Translations under genes and position numbers: made by a program
Origin: an uncultured Muribaculaceae bacterium
GTDB taxonomy: Bacteria; Bacteroidota; Bacteroidia; Bacteroidales; Muribaculaceae
DNA length: 64,000 nucleotides
Direction of reading: 5' to 3'
NCBI GenBank assembly: GCA_910578095.1
Contig: CAJTOZ010000010.1
Location: 12,160-76,159, forward strand
Notes under the pieces: model-generated
The model's database searches: none
The model's input: only the letters and a program-made list of their open reading frames with translations
Told to the model about the DNA's origin: nothing
In this document: positions 7,903 through 15,436 of the stretch, piece after piece
Position numbering within the stretch: the stretch's first letter is position 1
Layout: the number at the start of each line of letters is the position of its first letter

Positions 7903-9282
7903 CTACATTTTGCCTGTGGCCGGCACTATCTCGAGGTGTGGCTTTGAGAGGCGTGCGCGCAGGTAGTCGCGGAATTTGCGTTCGGTAGCCGCCGGCATCG
8001 GGCGGGAATAGCCCACGAGCGCAAGGTCGAGAGTGTCGAGACGGCGCGAATCCACATCGGCGGCTATGGCGCGTGTGACGGCTATGTCGTGCACATCCGG
8101 AAACAGTACGCGCAACTCGGGAGCGAGTGTGGCCGAGAGTGTGTCGTTTCGTGCTGTCGCCGCGCAGATGGCGCGCAGGGAGTCGATGGTCTCGAGCTGC
8201 CGGCTGATGCGGTCCTGCGTCACCTGGTACATGTCGCGCAACATCTCTGACGACAGTTGGGTGGCGTCGACGGCGCCGCCGGAGTTGTCGCCCTGAATGA
8301 TGCGCAGGCGCGTGCCTCCGAGATGGTAGTCGGGCAGCCGGTCGGTAAGTGCCAGCAGGAGCGAATCCTGAGGCAGGATGCGCCCCACGAGGCTTACGGT
8401 GAGCGTGTTGGCGCCATCGTGGCCATATTTGGCATCGCTGTGCAGCACCTGTGTGCCGGGAAAGTCGAACTGCTGGGCCACGAAGCGCGAGCAGTTGGCC
8501 TCGAATTTCGACTGTCTGTACATGCGGTATGTGAGATACGTGGCCGGAATCATGGTGAGTATGGCCACGGCATAGACGGTGCGGCGCACCCGGCGTGCGC
8601 GCTGCGGGTTGCTGAAATCCTTCACTTGATAGTTCATGAGCTTCACGCCCAGAGTGGTGGCGCATGCTATGAACACGGAGTTTATGAAAAACAGATAGAG
8701 TGCGCCGAGAAAGTAGGTCATCTGCCATGTGGCCAGCCCGTAGCCCACGGTGCACAGCGGAGGCATCAGCGCAGTGGCGATTGCCACGCCCGGAATCACA
8801 TTTCCTTTCACCCGGCTGCCTATGGCCAGGATGCCTGCCGCGCCGCCGAAGAAGCCTATGAACACATCGTAGATGGTGGGCGATGTGCGCGCCAGAAGTT
8901 CGCTGTGCTGGGCATTGACGGGGGAGATGAGGAAAAACACGCACGATGTGGCCACGCTGAAGAGTGTGGCCATCATCAGGTTGCGGAACGAGCGTTTCAT
9001 CAGGTCGAAATCGTGGATGCCCACGGCGAGGCCAATGCCTATGATGGGGCCCATGAGCGGGGAGATGAGCATGGCGCCTATGATCACGGCTGTGGAATTG
9101 GTGTTGAGGCCCAGCGAAGCGATGAAGATAGCGACTATGAGGATAAGGATGTTGGTGCCGCGGAACGACACTCCCTCGCGTATGGTCTCCTCCGCTTCCG
9201 TTTGCGGAATCAGAAACGACGACAGGTCGAAGAATCCGGCCATGCGTTCCTGCAGATCTTTTATTTTGTCCTGTAGCATCAT
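7903..9282 (-). CDS. DUF389-family membrane protein
   Basis: The 459-residue protein carries the DUF389 (TIGR00341-like) membrane core: SLGLNTNSTAVIIGAMLISP, LMGPIIGIGLAVG, and VIPGVAIATALMPPLCTVGYG. A long soluble C-terminal region follows (about residues 250-459). The function of DUF389 proteins is unestablished; they are multi-helix inner-membrane proteins. The start at 9282 was chosen because the hydrophobic protein begins there and a -7 element lies 30 bases upstream. An upstream in-frame ATG at 9423 would place the promoter inside the gene. It is convergent with the CHAT/CHASE2 operon, only eight bases between stops, with no terminator visible. Confidence 0.87.
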   Translation of the reverse strand: MMLQDKIKDLQERMAGFFDLSSFLIPQTEAEETIREGVSFRGTNILILIVAIFIASLGLNTNSTAVIIGAMLISPLMGPIIGIGLAVGIHDFDLMKRSFRNLMMATLFSVATSCVFFLISPVNAQHSELLARTSPTIYDVFIGFFGGAAGILAIGSRVKGNVIPGVAIATALMPPLCTVGYGLATWQMTYFLGALYLFFINSVFIACATTLGVKLMNYQVKDFSNPQRARRVRRTVYAVAILTMIPATYLTYRMYRQSKFEANCSRFVAQQFDFPGTQVLHSDAKYGHDGANTLTVSLVGRILPQDSLLLALTDRLPDYHLGGTRLRIIQGDNSGGAVDATQLSSEMLRDMYQVTQDRISRQLETIDSLRAICAATARNDTLSATLAPELRVLFPDVHDIAVTRAIAADVDSRRLDTLDLALVGYSRPMPAATERKFRDYLRARLSKPHLEIVPATGKM

Positions 9283-9311
9283 GATCAAGAAGTAATGGTT
9301 GCGCGAAGATA

Positions 9312-9319
9312 CAAAAATA
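9312..9319 (-). promoter_or_regulatory. Bacteroidota -7 element (TATTTTTG) for the DUF389 gene
   Basis: It matches TAnnTTTG on the minus strand, 30 bases upstream of the chosen start, and supports that start. Confidence 0.55.
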
Positions 9320-9402
9320 GTACCGGCGGGCAAAAAAGCGTAAGCATAAAATCTGTCGTTGCGACAGGAGTGATGGTGGCGTAAAACATGGGCTGAGACA
9401 AT

Positions 9403-9440
9403 CGGGAAGCGGACGCGCATCACGGCACGTCCGCTTCCCG
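9403..9440 (-). terminator. 13-bp hairpin downstream of the phage-derived block
   Basis: CGGGAAGCGGACG pairs perfectly with CGTCCGCTTCCCG around a 12-base loop. It lies 40 bases after the stop of the last minus-strand gene of the block. The T-rich tail is weak, so termination efficiency is uncertain. Confidence 0.5.
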
Positions 9441-9479
9441 TTTCTGTAGCGTTGCCGGCGCTGTGCGGCGGTGCGGGTG

Positions 9480-9683
9480 TCAGCAGATGGCAAAACGGCG
9501 CAGGAATGCCGCCTCATCGTCGGCAGTGGCGGCGCGCCGCAGGCGTTCGCGTGTAATCTCGTCGATGCGCAGTAGATGCCTGTAGGCTTTCCACTCTTCT
9601 GTAAGGGCTGAATTCAGCCGGCTGAGCATCTCGGATGCCACATCCATCTTGCCTTTAAGATAGGCAGCATATTCCTTAGCCAT
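9480..9683 (-). CDS. Small charged protein at the end of the phage-derived block
   Basis: The 67-residue helical protein is rich in Ala, Glu and Arg (MAKEYAAYLKGKMDVASEML near the start, DEITRERLRR later), with no signal peptide or membrane segment. It is the last gene of the minus-strand cluster starting at 10606, 59 bases after the preceding stop. No family was recognised. Position suggests a structural accessory or adaptor-like role in the phage-derived block, but nothing in the sequence proves it. Confidence 0.5.
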   Translation of the reverse strand: MAKEYAAYLKGKMDVASEMLSRLNSALTEEWKAYRHLLRIDEITRERLRRAATADDEAAFLRRFAIC

Positions 9684-9742
9684 AATTGTAGATTTTAGAG
9701 GGTTCTGTTGTCTTATTTAAACATGTGTGCGGCATGGATGGT

Positions 9743-10180
9743 TCAACCATGAGGCCTGATGCGTCCCGGGGCTGGCGTCTGGCGCAGCATGAGCGCGTGC
9801 AGCCTTGCGGCAAGGCCATCGGCCTCGGCGGCGCAAGCCTCGGCCACAGCGGGGCAGCAGTGGCGCGTATACTGCGCCAGCACACGCATGGCTATGATGT
9901 GCTCGATGGCGCCTCCGGTCAGCGCGGTGTCGAAGCGCAGATTGGTGTCGAAGCGTAGCAGGAGGGCATCCGTGTCGTCGCAGTCCACAGATTGCAGATA
10001 TGGCGTGAGCGAGAGTGCGATGTCGCGGAAGCGTGCCATTGCGGCGCAGGATAGGGCGGCTGTGTGGTCGGGTGTGAACAGCGGCGGACGCTCCACGACC
10101 GATGTCACGGCGCTGAGGGCGGATCCGGCGAGCAGTATATCGACCACGCGCGGAATACTTACATAAACGTTCATAGCCAT
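9743..10180 (-). CDS. Hypothetical protein in the phage-derived block
   Basis: The 145-residue, Ala/Arg-rich, mainly helical protein begins MAMNVYVSIPRVVDILLAGS. It contains a long Ala-rich stretch of probable helix (about residues 85-135). It follows the 140-residue gene by three bases and so belongs to the same transcript. No family was recognised. It could be a head-tail connector or decoration component, given a portal and capsid gene upstream, but this is by position only. Confidence 0.5.
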   Translation of the reverse strand: MAMNVYVSIPRVVDILLAGSALSAVTSVVERPPLFTPDHTAALSCAAMARFRDIALSLTPYLQSVDCDDTDALLLRFDTNLRFDTALTGGAIEHIIAMRVLAQYTRHCCPAVAEACAAEADGLAARLHALMLRQTPAPGRIRPHG

Positions 10181-10183
10181 GTG

Positions 10184-10606
10184 TCAGATAGATTGTGCGC
10201 TGCGGCGCGGCCGGTGTTCGGTGCGGCGTTCAAACACGCCGCTCGCTATGCGCAGGCCCTCACGCGTGGATATGTGGAAGCCGGACGGTTGCCGGAAGTT
10301 GAGCACTGTGGAGAGGGCGCGGGACACTGTGACCCCGCGGCGCAGCTGCTCGGCCCGCACGAGTGCTGCTATCTCCAGCCACATGCATGCCCGTGGTGAT
10401 GTGGCGGGCGGCATGGCGGGTTTTCTGAACATGTTTATGATCTTGTCGTAGGCATAGTCGTGCGACACATAGAATGAGGGTGCCGGCGATGCGATGGCCG
10501 CCTCCACCACCTCGCGCAGCGATGCGCGTCGGCCCACTCGTTGCCAGTCGGTGTAGATCTCGAGGCATCGGCGCCTGAAATCGCGGTTCCTAATATCTGT
10601 GGACAT
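10184..10606 (-). CDS. Hypothetical protein, first gene of the second transcript of the phage-derived block
   Basis: The 140-residue, arginine-rich soluble protein has a predicted helical N-terminal half (RDFRRRCLEIYTDWQRVGRR) and a basic C-terminus ending RRTEHRPRRSAQSI. The arrangement of a helix-rich region with ASLREVVEAAIASP hints at nucleic-acid binding, but no HTH can be assigned with confidence. It has its own promoter (10650-10657), separate from the capsid-portal transcript. It could be a regulator or a virion protein. Confidence 0.5.
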   Translation of the reverse strand: MSTDIRNRDFRRRCLEIYTDWQRVGRRASLREVVEAAIASPAPSFYVSHDYAYDKIINMFRKPAMPPATSPRACMWLEIAALVRAEQLRRGVTVSRALSTVLNFRQPSGFHISTREGLRIASGVFERRTEHRPRRSAQSI

Positions 10607-10649
10607 AAGAGAAAAGCATTTATAGTGTGATGTGGAAAAGATTGTAGTG

Positions 10650-10657
10650 CAAAGGTA
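10650..10657 (-). promoter_or_regulatory. Bacteroidota -7 element (TACCTTTG) with TTG at -33
   Basis: TACCTTTG is preceded by TTG with 19 bases between, in an AT-rich intergenic stretch between the portal gene and the 140-residue gene. The start codon is 43 bases downstream. Confidence 0.6.
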
Positions 10658-10704
10658 ATATAAAATTGTGAATACGCAATATTAATTGCAATAAAAATTG
10701 CATA

Positions 10705-12015
10705 TCAACAATTCTTCATTTTCTCATCGCGTTCGGCTGTGAAGGCTTCAAATGTGAGCAGAAGGTCGTAGAGGGCTATGGTGGCATTGCGCACGCGCGC
10801 TTCATACAAATTGGCTCCCTGGGCGCCGGTGTCGTTGCGTCCGAGCAAGGCATCGCCCACACCCGAAATGTCGTCGAAGAGTTTCATCTGCAATGCCAGC
10901 AACTGGTATGCGCCCGCCGCTCCGCCGTTGGTGACCACCTGCTGTGGCATGGCCCCGCGGCCGGTCACGGGTATGACACCGTCCGATGCCGCCCATGCGT
11001 CCATCACCTGCTCCCAATCCATATTGGGCGGCAACTGTTCTACGGGAAACAGCAGTACGCCCTTGGCCGAGCAGCTCATTATGTGGTCGATGATGGTGAT
11101 GAGACGGTTGATGCATCGCTGCTGGTCCACGAGGTCGTCGACGAAAGAATGCACCTCGCCATCGGTGAGAGGATAGTGCTTCACTGCGAACGGATGGCCT
11201 CCGTGGGCAAACGGCGAGGCGTATGAGGCGAGCATGGTGCCGTCGGGAGCGAGCCAGCGGCATTGCCACACAAATTCGGGGGCCGAGGCTGCGGGGGCGC
11301 GGCGGCGTGATGCTGTGCGTGGCGCTGCCACGGCATCGAGCGTCCAAAGCTCTATCACACGCCATTTGCCGGGAGAGGCTGTGAGGAAGTCGATGCTGCC
11401 GGTGGGTGCCGAGAGGCCGGGCAGCGTGGCTGTCTCGGAGGAATAGATGCGCCGCAGTTGCTGGGCCCGCGCGCCGTCGCTTCCGGCAAACCGCGCCACT
11501 ACCTCGGCGGGGCTCATGTCGTGCAGCATTCCTGCGAGCTCGATGTCGAAGCCCCGCGGGTCGCGGTAGGCGTTGACGAAAAAGCGGTCGGGACACACAT
11601 TGTCCACCCACACGCCGGTGCCTTGCATACGCCGTTCCGACACCACCCGCTGCACGGCGCATCCCGATATCAGGAATTCCTCGAGCATGCGGCTGTCGAG
11701 CTCGGCCAGACGGTTGCGCACGATGTCGGAGCCCGGGGGCGCCACATAGGTCTTCTTCTCGTCGGAGAGGGCCCGGTAGCGCCCTACCACGGTCTTTATG
11801 AGCTGTCGTATCAGATTGTTGGTCATGGGGCGGCGGCCGGCCTCTATCGCGCGCCGTCCTTCGGATGCGCCGTCAAGCCAGGGGATGGCCTCCGACCATT
11901 GGTTGCCGTAGGCGAAGCGTTTGCAGCGTGCGCGGGATTCCCGCATCGGTGCGCCTGACAGCCATGCGTCCCGCGCGGCGGCGAGCATGGCGAGAGTGAT
12001 GTTGTCGCTTGTCAT
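10705..12015 (-). CDS. Phage portal-like protein
   Basis: The 436-residue protein shows the N-terminal portal pattern: a helical start, the block RFAYGNQW, then RPMTNNLIRQLIKTVVGRYR. The last block matches the family sequence in which a conserved N-L-I is followed by a helix and V-x-G-R. A later region has YPLTDGEVHSFVDDLVDQQR followed by INRLITIIDHIMSCSAKG, typical of the portal stem and wing. Portal proteins form the dodecameric ring at one capsid vertex through which DNA passes. Many phage portals are longer (450-700 residues), so this is compact. It overlaps the preceding 176-residue gene by four bases (ATGA). No terminase gene is nearby. Confidence 0.75.
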   Translation of the reverse strand: MTSDNITLAMLAAARDAWLSGAPMRESRARCKRFAYGNQWSEAIPWLDGASEGRRAIEAGRRPMTNNLIRQLIKTVVGRYRALSDEKKTYVAPPGSDIVRNRLAELDSRMLEEFLISGCAVQRVVSERRMQGTGVWVDNVCPDRFFVNAYRDPRGFDIELAGMLHDMSPAEVVARFAGSDGARAQQLRRIYSSETATLPGLSAPTGSIDFLTASPGKWRVIELWTLDAVAAPRTASRRRAPAASAPEFVWQCRWLAPDGTMLASYASPFAHGGHPFAVKHYPLTDGEVHSFVDDLVDQQRCINRLITIIDHIMSCSAKGVLLFPVEQLPPNMDWEQVMDAWAASDGVIPVTGRGAMPQQVVTNGGAAGAYQLLALQMKLFDDISGVGDALLGRNDTGAQGANLYEARVRNATIALYDLLLTFEAFTAERDEKMKNC

Positions 12016-12542
12016 TGCTGGGAGAATATGTCGGGAATTTGTGATAGCAGTGATTCGTCAAGAATGTAGGTGTCGGGGCCGGGATCGGAGACGGCGGTGG
12101 CCATCACCACGATGTCGCCTGTGTGCCACGGCGCTACACTGATGCGTCGGGCTGCGACAGTGCATGCGGGTTGTGAGGTCCCGGGCGCGCTGTAGGGATT
12201 GCGTGCCAGGGCGGCGATGCGGGCGGCGTGCTCTGCCGAGGCCGGTATGGCAGTCGTGCTCCACGACGAGAGGCGCAGCGCGAGCAGGCGGCGCACATGC
12301 GGGGGCAGCGTGCCGCATCCTCCGGCGAGGGATATTGACGCGGCTGCGTCGTCGACAGGCAGAAGCTCGGCCGGGGCGGTATCGAGCAGATGCAGATACC
12401 ATGCACGCATGCGCGGTTCTATGATGGTATCTGCGTCAATGCCTTCCACGCGCTCTACCGTGCAGTCGGTCCGCCGGGGCTCAAGCCCGGCGCGTGTGCG
12501 CCAGAGCTTGAGCATTTCGGAGTGAGTGAGTGTCAGAAGCAT
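12012..12542 (-). CDS. Hypothetical protein between capsid and portal genes
   Basis: The 176-residue protein starts MLLTLTHSEMLKLWRTRAGL, 14 bases after the capsid stop, and overlaps the portal start by four bases. It is therefore co-transcribed and probably coupled. There is no signal peptide or membrane helix. The two ends look beta-rich and the centre helical. Proteins at this position in phages include head-completion, head-tail connector or scaffold factors; no family was recognised here. Confidence 0.55.
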   Translation of the reverse strand: MLLTLTHSEMLKLWRTRAGLEPRRTDCTVERVEGIDADTIIEPRMRAWYLHLLDTAPAELLPVDDAAASISLAGGCGTLPPHVRRLLALRLSSWSTTAIPASAEHAARIAALARNPYSAPGTSQPACTVAARRISVAPWHTGDIVVMATAVSDPGPDTYILDESLLSQIPDIFSQQ

Positions 12543-12556
12543 TCTGTTGGATCGGT

Positions 12557-13801
12557 TTAGTCGTTGGATGCTCCTACCACACGCATGTGGGCCTGCGGGT
12601 AGCGCAGCACAAGGCAGGAAGCTTCGGTGATGACCACGGCGTCGGTGTTGCGCTGGCCGCTGCTGCGCAGGTCCAGCTTCTCTACGCTGAAGGGCGTGTG
12701 GCAGTATTTGGTGACATAGTCAGGATCGAGCACAAAGCCGTCGGCGCTGTGGCCGCATTGGTCGAAAATCTCGCTGTGCAGGATATAGAGCGAACCGAAG
12801 TTGGAGCGTATCTCTTTGAGCTCGATGCCCCATTTCACCACTGTGTCGCCCGCGCTTACGCTCTTGGTGTAGTCCAGTTTGGAGAGCATTTCCACCAGCT
12901 TGGTGCCGGCGATGAGGATCTTCCGTCGGGAGCCGTTGTTGCCCGTGAAGGCCTCGCGGCAGAGGTCGATGAGAGTGTCGGCGTTCACGCCTCCGGCCGG
13001 TATCTTGAATGTGTGGGGTGTCTGGTCCCAGATGCCACCGGTGAGGAACACTTCCTGCCGCTTGGTGGGATCGTCGATACGCGCTTTGGTGCCGAAGAGG
13101 AAGTTTTTCTCCATACCCAGCCGCATGTCAATGATGGCGGCTTCTTCCTGGTCGGAGAAACTCCAGCCGGCTTCTTTGTCGATTATGCGTTGCATGGTGC
13201 TTTGTTCCACCTGCATCTTGAATATCTGGCAAAAATTGTTGGCTTTTTTGGGTAGGACGGCAAACTGTGGTGTCTGCACGTCGAGTTCGGCCGCGGCACG
13301 GCCCATGCGCACAATCTCCACCCCTGCGGGTAGGTCGTCGATGCGGCAGCCGGCGCGGTTTTCTCCTATATTGGTCACTATACATTCCACGCCTCCGCCT
13401 GCGGCTTCGGAAAGGCGCCCAGTGACGTAAAGTCTCATGGGCTCGCGTCCGCCTGCGGGCAGCGACACCGAGCTATCGGGCACGAGCAGTGTTTCCGAGG
13501 TGTCGAAGATGGTGTCGCGGTCGGTATGGAGTGTCACTGTGGCGGGCACGTCGCTGTCGGATGGAATTGTCACGGAGGCTTCGGCTGTGAGACGTGCCGA
13601 GGTGGGCTTGGTGTCCACGCTATAGTACTCCACAATCATTGATTTGGAACTGCGTGCGCCGGCGCATCGCGAAATCTGGTCGATGGGTGTCGACATCGGG
13701 CGTATGCGCACTATGCGTTCGTCGATGGTGTTGCGGAGCAGGCCCGGAGCCAGTTCGCGGGCAAGAGAAGTTGTCAGGATGTTTTCGTTGGTTGTGCTCA
13801 T
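12557..13801 (-). CDS. Phage major capsid-like protein (DUF5309/SU10-like)
   Basis: The 414-residue protein has features of the DUF5309/SU10-type HK97-fold capsid group. An N-terminal arm is followed by a beta-rich insertion (about 55-145). Next come KKANNFCQIFKMQVEQSTMQ and a long helix with EEAAIIDMRLGMEKNFLFG. Then TLIDLCREAF, KILIAGTKLVEMLSKLDYTK and IRSNFGSLYILHSEIFD match the conserved capsid core, with VLDPDYVTKY near the end. It would form the shell. It is the first long gene of a minus-strand transcript continuing into the portal gene, the reverse of the usual portal-to-capsid order. No protease or tail genes are present. Confidence 0.75.
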   Translation of the reverse strand: MSTTNENILTTSLARELAPGLLRNTIDERIVRIRPMSTPIDQISRCAGARSSKSMIVEYYSVDTKPTSARLTAEASVTIPSDSDVPATVTLHTDRDTIFDTSETLLVPDSSVSLPAGGREPMRLYVTGRLSEAAGGGVECIVTNIGENRAGCRIDDLPAGVEIVRMGRAAAELDVQTPQFAVLPKKANNFCQIFKMQVEQSTMQRIIDKEAGWSFSDQEEAAIIDMRLGMEKNFLFGTKARIDDPTKRQEVFLTGGIWDQTPHTFKIPAGGVNADTLIDLCREAFTGNNGSRRKILIAGTKLVEMLSKLDYTKSVSAGDTVVKWGIELKEIRSNFGSLYILHSEIFDQCGHSADGFVLDPDYVTKYCHTPFSVEKLDLRSSGQRNTDAVVITEASCLVLRYPQAHMRVVGASND

Positions 13802-13851
13802 AATGAAGAATGAAAAATAGATTGTAGAACGATTTAATTAAAAACTGTGCG

Positions 13852-14019
13852 CTATTCCCAGAATCCGCGGCTGATATGGCTCAGAAACCCGGCATCGACT
13901 GCCGGTGCGGCGGGAGTGTCGGTGGGGTGGGATGCCGTGGAGCCGTACATGGGGGTCTTGTCGGCGCTGTCGGGAGCGGGGGCGTCCGTGAAGGGGGGAG
14001 GTGTGGTTTTGTCTTCCAT
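13852..14019 (-). CDS. Small proline-rich protein upstream of the capsid gene
   Basis: A short open frame of 55 residues starts MEDKTTPPPFTDAPAPDSAD and ends GFLSHISRGFWE. It is acidic, Pro/Ala/Thr-rich and probably disordered. The start at 14019 is preceded by an A-rich stretch; an alternative in-frame ATG at 14055 would lie only about 12 bases after the -7 element. It is 50 bases upstream of the capsid gene on the same strand. Its composition and place would fit a scaffold-like or leader peptide, but the reading is tentative. Confidence 0.4.
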   Translation of the reverse strand: MEDKTTPPPFTDAPAPDSADKTPMYGSTASHPTDTPAAPAVDAGFLSHISRGFWE

Positions 14020-14066
14020 TTTGCAATGTGGTTTTTTAGGATGTTGTGTTGTCATTATCGACATTG

Positions 14067-14074
14067 CAAAATTA
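14067..14074 (-). promoter_or_regulatory. Bacteroidota -7 element (TAATTTTG) for the capsid-portal transcript
   Basis: It matches TAnnTTTG on the minus strand, upstream of the small proline-rich gene and the capsid gene. Confidence 0.5.
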
Positions 14075-14093
14075 CTTGCCGGGCGGCACGAAA

Positions 14094-14133
14094 GAGCCCA
14101 TATCTGCGTCACGGCGTGCGCAAATATGGGCTC
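14094..14133 (-). terminator. Hairpin between the histidine kinase gene and the phage-derived block
   Basis: GAGCCCATAT pairs perfectly with ATATGGGCTC around a 20-base loop. It lies about 80 bases after the kinase stop on the minus strand and is followed by CTTTCG. It probably ends the kinase transcript and insulates the phage-derived block. Confidence 0.45.
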
Positions 14134-14213
14134 AAATATTCAATGCGGCGGATAAAATCCGGAGTGTCAGTGCGTTGTGTGGTGGTCTTTCAGGCCGGAA
14201 TCTGGTATGTGTT

Positions 14214-15428
14214 TCATGCCAGAGGCAGATCGATACGGAATGTGGTGCCGACACCCGGTGTGGAACTTTTCACGTAGATGCGTCCGTCGTGATATTGTTC
14301 CACTATGCGTCGCGCGAGGGTGAGGCCGAGGCCCCAGCCGCGTTTCTTGGTGGTGAATCCGGGGGAGAATACGGCCTTGAAGTTTTTTCGCGCTATGCCC
14401 TTGCCGGTGTCGGCCACCTCGATGTAGACTCTGGAGCCGTTACGGCCCGCGGTGATGCTGATGCTGCCTGTACCGCTCATGGCGTCGACAGCGTTTTTGA
14501 TAAGGTTTTCCATCACCCACTCGAACAGCGGGGCGCAGGCGCGCACGGGGAGGGGGACCGCGCCGGTGTCGGCTGTCAGGGCTATGCGCCCCGACACGCG
14601 TGTGCCCATATAGCCTGCGGCGTTGGCTATGATGGCGCGCAGATCGGATTCCTCCATCTGTGGGCGGGATCCTATCTTTGAGAAGCGCGATGCTATAGAG
14701 CTGAGGCGTTGCACGTCTTTGTTGAGCTCGGCCATGGTGTCGGGGTCGACGCCCATGTCGGGCAGCAGTTCCATCCATGCCATGAGCGATGATATGGGCG
14801 TGCCGAGCTGGTGGGCCGTCTCTTTGCTAAGCCCCACCCACACCTTGTTCTGTTCCGCCTTTTTTGTGGACAGGACTGCGAAATAGACCACGGCTATGAA
14901 AGCAAGCATCACTATCAGCTGCACGTAGGGATAGCTGCTGAGGCGCTTGAGGAGCGTTGAATCCTCGTAGTAGAGATGTTGTGTCACACCCGGCGCTATC
15001 TCGAAGTTGATCACATTGGGGCTTCCGGCGAGTTTTTCCAGCTTATGCTCGAGAAAACGTTCGTTGGCTGGGCTCAGGGCCATTGGTGCCAGTGTGTCGG
15101 GAGGCTCGGGAAGGACGAAGTTGCGGTGTTGCAGTATGTTGCCGTTGTCATCGGTGAGCAGCACGGGGATGGTGTTGTTGGATTCGATGATGCCGAGCAG
15201 GAAGTCCACATCGATGTGGGTGGATGCGTCCATGTCGGCAGAAAGCAGGCGCACCATCTCGCGTGTGGCGTCGGCCCACACCTGCATGCGCTCTCGCTCC
15301 TGGCGTGACAGATCGCGCACAAGGCCGTCGCTCACCCACAGAAACATGGCCACGACGGCTCCGGCCGTCACCAGAAAGGCGGCACGGCCGAAGCGTCGCA
15401 GGTCGGGGATTTTGCCTGAGAGGGCCAA
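14214..15428 (-). CDS. Membrane sensor histidine kinase with a probable non-ATG start
   Basis: The protein has two transmembrane helices (about residues 13-33 and 168-187) flanking a periplasmic sensor region of about 130 residues. A DHp/H-box follows (SKETAHQLGTPISSLMAW, phospho-acceptor His206). The HATPase domain has N box MENLIKNAVDAM, G1 DTGKGI and G2 GWGLGL. No ATG fits before the first helix. The best start is TTG at 15428, nine bases beyond the stop of the gamma-carbonic anhydrase gene, or CTG at 15440 overlapping it. No response regulator is adjacent, so this is an orphan kinase. The signal is unknown. Confidence 0.85.
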   Translation of the reverse strand: MALSGKIPDLRRFGRAAFLVTAGAVVAMFLWVSDGLVRDLSRQERERMQVWADATREMVRLLSADMDASTHIDVDFLLGIIESNNTIPVLLTDDNGNILQHRNFVLPEPPDTLAPMALSPANERFLEHKLEKLAGSPNVINFEIAPGVTQHLYYEDSTLLKRLSSYPYVQLIVMLAFIAVVYFAVLSTKKAEQNKVWVGLSKETAHQLGTPISSLMAWMELLPDMGVDPDTMAELNKDVQRLSSIASRFSKIGSRPQMEESDLRAIIANAAGYMGTRVSGRIALTADTGAVPLPVRACAPLFEWVMENLIKNAVDAMSGTGSISITAGRNGSRVYIEVADTGKGIARKNFKAVFSPGFTTKKRGWGLGLTLARRIVEQYHDGRIYVKSSTPGVGTTFRIDLPLA

Positions 15429-15436
15429 AGTCGGGA

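Noticed and set aside
7142..9517. Minus-strand frame of 791 codons over the secreted gene and DUF389
   Set aside because: Another frame of the DUF389 gene region; the true DUF389 frame shows membrane helices and family motifs.
9480..14055. Complete prophage
   Set aside because: No integrase, terminase, tail, lysis or attachment-site repeats were seen, and flanking genes are ordinary chromosomal genes.
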